Source of the DNA: Amphibalanus amphitrite
Lineage: Eukaryota > Arthropoda > Thecostraca > Balanomorpha > Balanidae
Length of the DNA: 64,000 nucleotides
NCBI RefSeq assembly: GCF_019059575.1
Contig: NW_024881712.1
Coordinates: 682,001-746,000, forward strand
Direction: 5' to 3'
Within the stretch, counting starts at the first letter, position 1. The number at the start of each line of letters is the position of its first letter. Below the pieces are notes generated by a model, which saw only the letters and a program-made list of their open reading frames with translations, did not search any database and was not told the origin of the DNA. The position numbers were made by a program, and so were the translations under genes. Shown piece by piece: positions 55,347 to 64,000 of the stretch.

Positions 55347-56514
55347 CCCGCGCCCCGTAGGGGGGGGGGGCCGAAACGGCCCCCCTGTCCCTTTCGGTCG
55401 ATATCTCCTAAACGGCTGGAGATATCGCCACCAAACTTTCAGGACCCCTCCGGGCATCAATTTTACACATTGTGACCAAAAATTTTTCTAGAGGCTATGA
55501 TAGGTTGGCCACAAATGACGTCAGAGTGACGTCATGTTCTGTCATTTTCGACCGAAAAAAGACCTTCGCGAGAAGACCTGTCAGGACTACAGCTTTGAAG
55601 ATATAGAAAAATGATCAAGACATAAAAGGTGTAGAATTGACAGGGCTACAAAACTGCTATCTCGAATTTTTGAAATTTGAGTTTTGACCCCCAAAAATCA
55701 AAAAAGCATTTTTTTGGATATATTCGCCAAAAAATCCAAAAAGTTTTTGAGTTTCGAAAAAACCGGAATATATGTGATAGTGCCTACCATCTTCTATCTA
55801 CATACCAAATTTCAGATCGATACCTCGTTTTTTGGCCAAGTTATAGCGAAAAAAACTGTTCAAAAATGATGACGTCAAATTTTCAAACTCAATTTTTGGC
55901 AATTCTAGAACTTGTAGAGCAAAACGAAGACCACCATTAGACTCCCCGTGACGAGCTGCATCGAATCGATACCCATATTATGCAAAAATATCAACTTTGA
56001 AATTTGACCTAATTTGACCTGACCTTGACCTGACCTTCACAAAAACGTGACCTAGGCTGGCCCCAAAGGCTGCCTAACCCACATAATCGCATTTGTCATG
56101 TAAAATGGACCATAAAACATGTATCACACGACACATTCATATTGTGACCCCCGGTGACCTGACCTCGCTGTGACCTGACCTGGTATCAGTGACCTCAGAT
56201 AGCAAAGTATGTGTTTGACGAACAATGTACCATCGATGGTTTTCAATAAATTACCAATTTACTCGCTTTCACAGCACATTTCTTGAATTGCCTGTGAACG
56301 GTGAAAATCTGACATTTGACCCGACCTGTGACGTCATCGGTTTGACCTAGGTCAATGAAATTTGGTCACAAGGTAGTTCCCGGGTGGGGCTATCGAACGC
56401 CGTTTGAATTTTGAAAATCAGCCGGTAACTTTCCGAGATCTTAGGGGGGGGGGGGCCGAAACGGCCCCCCCCCTACGGGTGGTAGGGTCCGCCGGTAGCC
56501 CTACGGGGCGCGGG
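55347..56514. mobile_element. TTAA element, CCCGCGCCCCGTAGG family, copy 2
   Basis: Near twin of 35347-36515. The left TTAA (55343-55346) is intact, while the right is CTAA (56515-56518), a point change. Hairpins with GGGGGGGCCGAAACGGCCCCC lie at both ends. Confidence 0.9.
55516..55534. promoter_or_regulatory. Tandem CRE palindromes, 11-bp spacing
   Basis: TGACGTCA-GAG-TGACGTCA inside the TTAA element 55347-56514. Confidence 0.6.
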
Positions 56515-56769
56515 CTAAAGACTGGTATGGGAGCTGTTAATGGCTGGCGTGGGTTTCTCGAGCCTCGTGACAATCGAATACGGGCCAGGGTCCCATACGG
56601 CCATGGGGGCCCATCGGTTGTTTGGGGGGGCCAAATGATATGATGGTCCCCCTGATTTGCCTTTGGGGGGGGGGCATGGCCCTGATGGCCCTCCCCCCTG
56701 CGACCGCCACTGATTCGGAAATTCTCATTGGGGAGGGACTGAAAATAAAAGTTGGCTGGCCGTGTCCGG

Positions 56770-56820
56770 TTGTGTGTGTGTGTGTGCGTGTGTGCGTGTG
56801 CGTGCGTGTGCGTGTGTGTT
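56770..56820. repeat. TG/CG dinucleotide microsatellite
   Basis: An alternating purine-pyrimidine (TG)n run with interspersed CG, followed by a T-run. Such runs can adopt Z-DNA. Confidence 0.9.
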
Positions 56821-56869
56821 TTTAGATAGTGCCGGCCCTTCACCTGCTGGCCTGTGAAGACTCGTTGTT

Positions 56870-57340
56870 GGCATCATATGGCCCGTTACCGGCCTCTGAG
56901 GGCCCTCTGCCTGTCTCTGAGAGGCCCTACTGGGTTATTAAGCATTCGCAGCAACAACTCCAAGGGCCAAACACACAGTCATCTGTGAGGGGTGTGGGCT
57001 CAGCGCCACACCAGTGTCTGAAAGATCACCACAACGGCGTCCATGTGAGGGTCTCACACCAGCACCTCTCAGAGTCCACACCGGCTACTTTGTGGTTCCT
57101 GCACCAGTGCCTCTGAGGGCCACACACCGATACCTTTGAGGGTCCCACACCAGTACCTCTTAAGGTCTCATACCGGCGGCCCTGGGTCGGCTCTACATAT
57201 ACACCAGTGTTTCTGAGGGTCCCACCGGCGTCTGAAGACCATACACATTAGTAGACGGCCACCCATCGGCAACTCCGATTAGGTCCCACACCGTGGACTC
57301 TTGAGGGCCCCGTCGGCGTCTGAGAGTATCTTGGGTTGAG
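56870..57340. repeat. Minisatellite in reverse orientation to 53640-55340
   Basis: Units such as GAGGGTCCCACACCAGTGTC are the reverse-strand form of the GGGCCCTCAGAGGCC array. It lies outside the hAT borders at 52985-56712. Confidence 0.65.
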
Positions 57341-57501
57341 TTCTTTCAGTTTACTGAGAACATTTCAGATTCGCCTAAGACGAGGAGGTCAGACATCGAA
57401 CTTATAATTAAACACCGACTGACACCCCAAAGGGACAAAGTCCATCCCTTTGAGAAGGAAGCGTTTCGGTGGGTCGTCCCCTCAATCAATCAAACGCTTA
57501 A

Positions 57502-58559
57502 AGGTAGTGTGCCACCTTCCAATGATTTCCCATTTTATTTTTCCTAGGATAAGAAGCTTCTGTTTTTACCTAATATCGCAAAAAATGGGCCTGGAATAGT
57601 GCCTTTTTCGCCTAAAATTTTATCGGTTTTTCGATTTGTATAACAACTGTAGTGGGCTGACCTGCAAACAGGCGTCGGCAACAATCGCGAATGCGGCGCA
57701 CATGTGACAATAAGCAAAGGTATTATAGAGTTACGACGTTCGGGAATGAGTTATCAGCTGTCTAATCGTAGACAACATAATGTTGAACCTTAAACTATAA
57801 GCCTGTAATGGTATTGTTTCTTTTATTTGGCTGTCGAACATTATTTATGGTTTGAAATATGATTTTATGTAAAATAATTGATATGAAAAAGCCGTCTTTT
57901 AAGTTATGACCCCATTTCACCACACGCAAGTGGCTGAAATGACAATGATCAGCTGACGCATTTTTCTTGGCCGAAGTCAGAGCGCGCGGCCCGACGCACC
58001 ACCACCGCACCACAAAGTATTAGCAGAAGCCGCGCCCAAAGCCAGGGCCCCGGTAACGTGAGGTAGCCGAGTCGGGGCAGCGTGCGCTGACCCAAGCCGG
58101 GGCCGCGGCTTTGGGCGCGGTCTACCGCATCCCCGCGGGCAGCCCCGGGCTATCACATGACACCGTGAGGATGCGCGGCCCCGGCTTGGGTCAGCGCACG
58201 CTGCCCCGACTCGGCTACCTCACGTTACCGGGGCCCTGGCTTTGGGCGCGGTCTACCGCACCACCTAACAGGCGTGTTTGAAACCGCAGGAGATGATGAA
58301 CGGGTTTATCGAAACTTGATTGGATGAGCCTATCGGTAATAGCGATTTCAGCGTGTGCATTTATTGTTCATAGTGGTGTGAAATGTGGTTGGGGTACGAC
58401 CGACAACCCGTCGGGGCGAATTTCGCACTGGGGTACTCAAAATTTGAAGAATTTAAGACGTTTCCATGAGTTTTGAAGGTATGGATAAGTTCTAAAAATC
58501 CGGTTCTCCTTATCTGGGCCATTAACTCCATACGGTCCAGGAAAGCTGGCACACTACCT
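57502..58559. mobile_element. TTAA element, AGGTAGTGTGCCA family, copy 3
   Basis: TTAA is at 57498-57501 and 58560-58563, the latter shared with the next element. Same orientation as copy 2. Confidence 0.9.
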
Positions 58560-58563
58560 TTAA

Positions 58564-59747
58564 CACGCGCACTGCAGGGGGGGGGTTGTTTTCAACCCCC
58601 CCCTTTGGTTTTTCGCAAATTGCGAGAAAACGGCGGCGCGTAGCGCCGCCAAATTTTGCATACCTGTTCTCACAACTTTTGCACACCTTGAGTAAAAATT
58701 TTGACCCCAGGTGACCTATGGTCAGGTCACCAGGTCAGGTCAAGTGACCCTACCTCGAAACGTAAATTTCGCAGTTTGCAATCCCACCAAGCCCACAGTT
58801 GTTGAGATATGATCTTGAAACCCACAGGAAATAGTAAAGTCATCACGAGCTACAACTTGTATATCTCGGAATTTTTATATCGATGACCTAAGGTCAGGTC
58901 ATTTTTGCGACCGGCCCATTATAAGTCAATGGGAGAAATTTCAACTTACTCTGAATGCCATCCTATGACTTCAATACGCTCAGGATCATAGTATTCTAGG
59001 TCCCTGTTGGTGATTTCACCGAAACATATCACTTATGACCTTTGGAAGGTGATCTCCAGGTCATCTTAGGTCACCTGAGGTCACCAGCGGTTTTTCTTCA
59101 ATAACTTGACGATTTAAAAAGCAATCGAAAATACAAACCTCCAGCCTCAATGCTACCTAGCACAAAATTTTGCGCTGAACCTGAGTTTTTAAAAGCATTT
59201 TTAGCATTTGACATAGGTCGAGTCAGGTCTGGTCAGGTCAACCAGTAAACTGTTATGCCAGCTAGCCAAAGAAGGTGTTAACCGTCCACCAGGGACAGCT
59301 TCATAGTTCGTAACATGTTGCATTGGCACAAAAATTACTCCTCAAATGTTCAAATGGGTTCTAGATTCGACAAAATTGACATCTCCAAAAAGTGACCCAA
59401 AGCAATCTAAGGTCAATGCCTTTGACCTGACCTTTGAGTGCCCTTTGGCACCAATTATAAGGCATGGGACTACCATCATTGTACATGTTGGCACGTTTAT
59501 AAGACACGACAAAGTCTGGAAACGCATAGATAAGGTGGCACACGTCGAATCGCGATTCCGGCCTGACATGGTCTCGACAAACAGGTTACAGGTCAAGGGT
59601 TATGAGTGGCAGGGCCATGAAATTTTTAGGAAATGAGTAAAATTGATTATCTCGAAAGTACTTAAATTTTCGCCCCGATAGACCACTTTCTACCCAAATG
59701 CGAAAAACGAGGGGTGGGTCTATCCGACCCCCTAATAAGTGCGAGGG
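58564..59747. mobile_element. TTAA element with unlike halves
   Basis: TTAA is at 58560-58563 and 59748-59751. The left end CACGCGCACTGCAGG equals the right end of 59886-60909 reversed. The right end, reversed, is CCCTCGCACTTATTAGG and its interior matches 51420-52200 instead. Hairpins GGGGGGGTTGTTTTCAACCCCCCC (left) and GGGGTGGGTCTATCCGACCCCC (right) are present. A recombinant of two families is likely. Confidence 0.68.
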
Positions 59748-59885
59748 TTAATCTCTCCCAAACACCGGAAACAAACAGCTTCTCTCATCCAATAGCTCTG
59801 CTATATTCTTATTTGACCGAAACAAAGTTTCCTCTAAAACAATGAACACGCTTACCCGAAAGAATAATCATACTCTCCGTGTTAA

Positions 59886-60909
59886 CACGCGCACTGCAGC
59901 GGGTCTGAGCCGAACACGAACTGCAGGGGGGGGGTTGAAAACAACCCCCCTGAGATCTCGAAAACGGCGCAACGTAGCGACAAGCGGTAAACGGCGTTGG
60001 ATAGGTTAAGATGAGATCGACAAGAAATACTAAGATCATTTTTGGGTCAGGTCAAAAACGAGGTCACCAGAGGTCACCGAAGACAAAATGTTACGATTTT
60101 CACAACAGGAATTTCGCGGTAGTTTTTCTTGAATAACTTGTCTTGCACACAAGACAGAGGATCGATTCGAACGCCATCGTTCTTAGCTCGTCAAGGCGCA
60201 TCGAATGATATATAATATGACCTCGAAAGGTCAAGTTGAAAATTTGACCTCAGGTCAAGGTCATGACCTGACCGAAATAGGTCATGTTGCATATCATTCG
60301 ATCCGCATTGACGAGAAAAACACGATAAACGTCGAACGGAGTCTCTATCTCTACTCAATCTCAAGTTATTGAAGAAAAACCGCTGGTGACCTCAGGTGAC
60401 CTAAGATGACCTGGAGATCACCTTCCAAAGGTCATAAGTGATATGTTTCGGTGAAATCACCAACAGGGACCTAGAATACTATGATCCTGAGCGTATTGAA
60501 GTCATAGGATGGCATTCAGAGTAAGTTGAAATTTCTCCCATTGACTTATAATGGGCCGGTCGCAAAAATGACCTGACCTTAGGTCATCGATATAAAAATT
60601 CCGAGATATACAAGTTGTAGCTCGTGATGACTTTACTATTTCCTGTGGGTTTCAAGATCATATCTCAACAACTGTGGGCTTGGTGGGATTGCAAACTGCG
60701 AAATTTACGTTTCGAGGTAGGGTCACTTGACCTGACCTGGTGACCTGCCCATAGGTCACCTGGGGTCAAAATTTTTACTCAAGGTGTGCAAAAGTTGTGA
60801 GAACAGGTATGCAAAATTTGGCGGCGCTACGCGCCGCCGTTTTCTCGCAATTTGCGAAAAACCACAGGGGGGGGGGTTGAAAACAACCCCCCCCCCTGCA
60901 GTGCGCGTG
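59886..60909. mobile_element. TTAA element, CACGCGCACTGCAG family
   Basis: TTAA is at 59882-59885 and 60910-60913, with perfect ends CACGCGCACTGCAG. Hairpins GGGGGGGTTGAAAACAACCCCC lie at both ends. The shared module CATTGACTTATAATGG is near 60540, CCTTAGGTCA near 60578 and GAGATATACAAG near 60604. Confidence 0.88.
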
Positions 60910-60913
60910 TTAA

Positions 60914-62903
60914 GCCGGGTTCACACCGGTTTTCCGGTCCGGAAAAATTCCGTCTGCCGGGCCGGCACCAAAATGTTGAAATTGTCGCTAGATGTCAAAA
61001 AAGTCGCTAGAACCGGAAAACCGGAAAGTCGAGCCGGAAATGTCATAATCATCAACCATCAAGTACGATAAGTAGGTACCAAGCAATCTCGCGAATTATT
61101 TTGAAATCGAACATACTTGTGTGACGGCTTTACAAGTCCCTGATGCAGCAGTTCCATGCAACCGAAAATTATCCATCCTTCACTGGTAGGTATATTAGCA
61201 ACATTAATACAATTTAACATTTACAGCATGCGGGCTGGGTATCGACAAAAAGACACTCATAAATTTCAATCGCGCTTTGGCTGTTGTTGGTTTAAAAGCA
61301 CTTGTGAACAAAGAGGAATTGAGGGCTGGGCAGGGCGCATTAGAGACGGCGAGCTTGATATTACGCTTGCTGATGTAGATGGCTGGGTCTCAAAATCGGT
61401 CATCTGACTGTCACTGAACTCCACTGCCATAACCCGCGCCCCGCTGGGGGTCCTAAATTTCCACGCCTTGCTGGGGGTGTTTAACATCCCCCCCCTTCTA
61501 ACTCGGCTCCTGGGCCACGTAGCGATACGGGGAAGGCGGCGTTCGAAAGAGTGTCAAAATTAATGACGAAATTAATTCGGTCACTTTTTTGTTCAAATCA
61601 AAGGTCAGGTCACCAGAGGTCATGGAAAGCCGAATTTCACCGATTTTTAGGTCGAATGTCGACGATTTACAACAAGCCAACGCATTACTTGGAATCGATT
61701 TTCTCCCATTGACTTATAATGGGGGGGGGGGTCACAAAATTGACCTGACCTTAGGTCACCGATATCAAAATTCCGAGATAGTTATTTATTTAAATTGTGT
61801 GCATATTGTTGTCCTTATCAATCGCTGAGAGTTTCAAAGAGGTCGGTCGCTCGATGTAGCTATGGAAGACGTTGAAACTTTGTATGAGGAGAGGTCACTT
61901 GAAGTGACCTGGTGACCTGACCTTAAGTGACCTTGGTCTACAATTTTTACAACATGTGCAGAAAAGATGCATGATAAGGTGTGCCAAAAACAGCCGCCGT
62001 TTTTTAGATGGTTGCGAAAAACCACAGGGAGGGTTCAAATACCCACCCCCAGCAGGGCGCGGGATAATATCCTTGGCATTCAGTACCATCGCGATTTGCT
62101 GAATCTTCTACTTGCGATTGAATGGCAAAACTGCCTCCACCCTCCCGAGCTGCCTTGTGCTTGTGTAGGAGGGCATCGAGGGCAGAGAAGTGTTGTCAGC
62201 GCGTCTTGTAGAATGTAGATTTCAGAATCTGCTCGGCTGGCTCCACTTCGTAGACGACGGAAGTTAGCAATACGTACATTGTGCTACCTGTCCTGCGGCC
62301 AGCTCCAGCGCTTGCTAATCTCTCCTGCAGATACTGGCTCCGCTCCTTCTACAACCAGCGCGTACGCAATGTTGTTCCACAAATTCGCCCTTTTCACCGC
62401 TTCCTTATAATATTTATCTTTTTTATTATAAAGTCATGGCTATTTTCCAACCAATGAAATTAATTTATAATTTGAAAAGGCCATGAGTCATGTGAAATAC
62501 AAAAACAGAAATGTAGCTATCACTCTGCTTGAGATGCAAATGTTTTGAAATAAAAATGAAATGCCGTCAAATTAACGCTTGAATTTTATATTCTCGTGAA
62601 AAATCGCGAGACTATTAGGGCACCGTTGGTTAAATTGGTCCTGTAGCGCTGAAACATAACATTATTTCCCTCGTGCCTTAATTTCATATCACAAACGGTG
62701 GCTATCCGGCCCGGCAAAAGTTGAGATGATTTCAACTTTTTGCCGGACCGGAAAATCAGGCTCTCCGGCCTGCCGGACCGGTCAAAAGAAGTTGCCAGAT
62801 TTGCCGGTTCACACCAGTTTTCAATTTTCCGGCACGGAATTGGCCATTTTTCCGGCCCGGCAGACGGAATTTTGCCGGTCCGGAATCCGGTGTGAACCCG
62901 GCA
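60914..62903. mobile_element. PIF/Harbinger-like element (GCCGGGTTCACACCGG ends)
   Basis: The ends GCCGGGTTCACACCGG and, reversed, TGCCGGGTTCACACCGG have similarity continuing over about 55 bp. The flanks read TTAA on both sides. TTA as a 3-bp duplication aligns the ends better (A/T as first base) and fits Harbinger. It contains the 61433-62063 insertion. Open frame 61156-61407 has no recognised domain. Confidence 0.7.
61433..62063. mobile_element. TTAA-type element inserted at ATAA
   Basis: The ends CCCGCGCCCCGCTGGGGG and, reversed, CCCGCGCCCTGCTGGGGG are inverted. The duplicated tetranucleotide is ATAA on both sides (61429-61432, 62064-62067) instead of TTAA. It contains TTGACTTATAATGGGG and CCTTAGGTCACCGATATC. 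Confidence 0.82.
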
Positions 62904-62907
62904 TTAA

Positions 62908-63649
62908 AGGTAGTGTGCCAGCTTTCCTGGACCGTATGGAGTTAATGGCCCAGATAAGGAGAACCGGATTTTTAGAACTTATCCATACCTTCAAAACTCA
63001 TGGAAACGTCTTAAATTCTTCAAATTTTGAGTACCCCAGTGCGAAATTCGCCCCGACGGGTTGTCGGTCGTACCCCAACCACATTTCACACCACTATGAA
63101 CAATAAATGCACACGCTGAAATCGCTATTACCGATAGGCTCATCCAATCAAGTTTCGATAAACCCGTTCATCATCTCCTGCGGTTTCAAACACGCCTGTT
63201 AGGTGGTGCGGTAGACCGCGCCCAAAGCCAGGGCCCCGGTAACGTGAGGTAGCCGAGTCGGGGCAGCGTGCGCTGACCCAAGCCGGGGCCGCGCATCCTC
63301 CCGGTGTCATGTGATAGCCCGGGGCTGCCCGCGGGGATGCGGTAGACCGCGCCCAAAGCCGCGGCCCCGGCTTGGGTCAGCGCACGCTGCCCCGACTCGG
63401 CTACCTCACGTTACCGGGGCCCTGGCTTTGGGCGCGGCTTCTGCTAATACTTTGTGGTGCGGTGGTGGTGCGTCGGGCCGCGCGCTCTGACTTCGGCCAA
63501 GAAAAATGCGTCAGCTGATCATTGTCATTTCAGCCACTTGCGTGTGGTGAAATGGGGTCATAACTTAAAAGACGGCTTTTTCATATCAATTATTTTACAT
63601 AAAATCATATTTCAAACCATAAATAATGTTCGACAGCCAAATAAAAGCA
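62908..63649. mobile_element. TTAA element, AGGTAGTGTGCCA family, copy 4 (truncated)
   Basis: TTAA is at 62904-62907, shared with the Harbinger-like element. It follows copy 1 in orientation and sequence until CAGCCAAATAAAAG (63649), where unrelated sequence begins. The right end is missing. Confidence 0.85.
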
Positions 63650-64000
63650 ATTTGTATATCTCGGAATTTTGATATCGGTGACCTAAGGTCAGGTCAATTT
63701 CGCGACCTCCCCATTATAAGTCAATGGGGGAAAAATCAACTCCCTGTTTTTACCACTAAAACGGGTCGGAATGGCCCCATATACCATACATGACTTCATA
63801 TACGATCAATCTTCACTACCTTGAGGTCTGTTTTGCTGTTGGGCAGCTGTGAGGTCATGTGACGTCATCAAAGGTCACCAAAGGTTTTTGGCCAATAACT
63901 CCGTACAGGAACAAGATACAGACGCGTGGATGGTCTCATTGTGTTCAGCTCGTCAAGACGCATCGAATGATATACATGATGACCTCGAGGTCACGTGACC
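63650..64000. mobile_element. Internal part of a TTAA-type element, reverse orientation
   Basis: TTGTATATCTCGGAATTTTG, GGTGACCTAAGGTCAGGTCA and CCATTATAAGTCAATGGGGG are the shared module in reverse. It continues past the window edge, so its ends are not visible. Confidence 0.6.

Larger units (their letters stand above)
52985..56712. mobile_element. 3.7-kb hAT-type element with minisatellite body
   Basis: The ends CAGGGGCGGTCGCAG and CTGCGACCGCCACTG are inverted. Perfect 8-bp duplications ATTCGGAA lie at 52977-52984 and 56713-56720. G-runs sit inside both ends. The body is a large minisatellite (53640-55340) with a TTAA element inserted (55347-56514). The short cysteine-rich frame at 53439-53756 is not recognised. 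Confidence 0.88.
38107..64000 (+). other. Probable QTRT1 intron 2, filled with transposable elements
   Basis: This is inferred from the consensus donor at 38107 and the absence of a third QTRT1 exon in the remaining 25.9 kb. Apart from element-derived sequence, no coding region was recognised in this interval. Confidence 0.55.

Overview
This window looks like animal nuclear DNA, most likely from an arthropod. It holds one recognisable host gene, split by introns, in a landscape made almost entirely of layered transposable elements. The arthropod call rests on short TTAGG-type (CCTAA) runs near 8628, 10135 and 13276, on the kinds of transposon present, and on a queuine tRNA-ribosyltransferase gene of eukaryotic type. 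It is an inference, and I cannot name the species.

Host gene: two consecutive in-phase exons of QTRT1, the catalytic subunit of tRNA-guanine transglycosylase, lie at 33623-33763 and 38017-38106 (+). Later exons are not in the window, so 38107-64000 is probably intron 2. Intron 1 (4,253 bp) would be about 240 bp without one transposon block. That block is four elements deep: hAT, hAT, foldback, TTAA element.

Left part (1-33.6 kb): a Gypsy pol relic cut by a hAT MITE; a tRNA-like gene; TA-flanked MITEs; a 6.5 kb hAT composite with minisatellite arms (6094-12604); and a mariner-type transposase relic cut by a 4.8 kb hAT element and then by a foldback. Next come pieces of non-LTR retrotransposons, one of which was split successively by a hAT element, a 3.1 kb element and a TA element. 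In several cases removing the insert and one copy of its target duplication rejoins the older reading frame, which gives a clear order of insertion.

Right part (38.1-64 kb): a 13.6 kb TTAA element was opened by an 11.7 kb element that has CACAGTG ends and a 5-bp target duplication, like Transib/RAG-type transposons. That element in turn holds five further insertions. A hAT filled with a higher-order minisatellite follows (52985-56712). Then comes a chain of TTAA elements (57498 to the end), some of which abut through a single shared TTAA.

Three recurring designs seem most worth attention. (1) Several TTAA families with different ends share G-run/C-run hairpins beside their termini, a conserved internal module, AGGTCA half-sites and, in some, tandem CRE palindromes 11 bp apart. 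(2) Long foldback elements carry tRNA-like modules, and two copies differ by inversion of the central segment. (3) TA-flanked MITEs repeat their own terminal phrase internally. Apart from the relics listed, no intact transposase was recognised.
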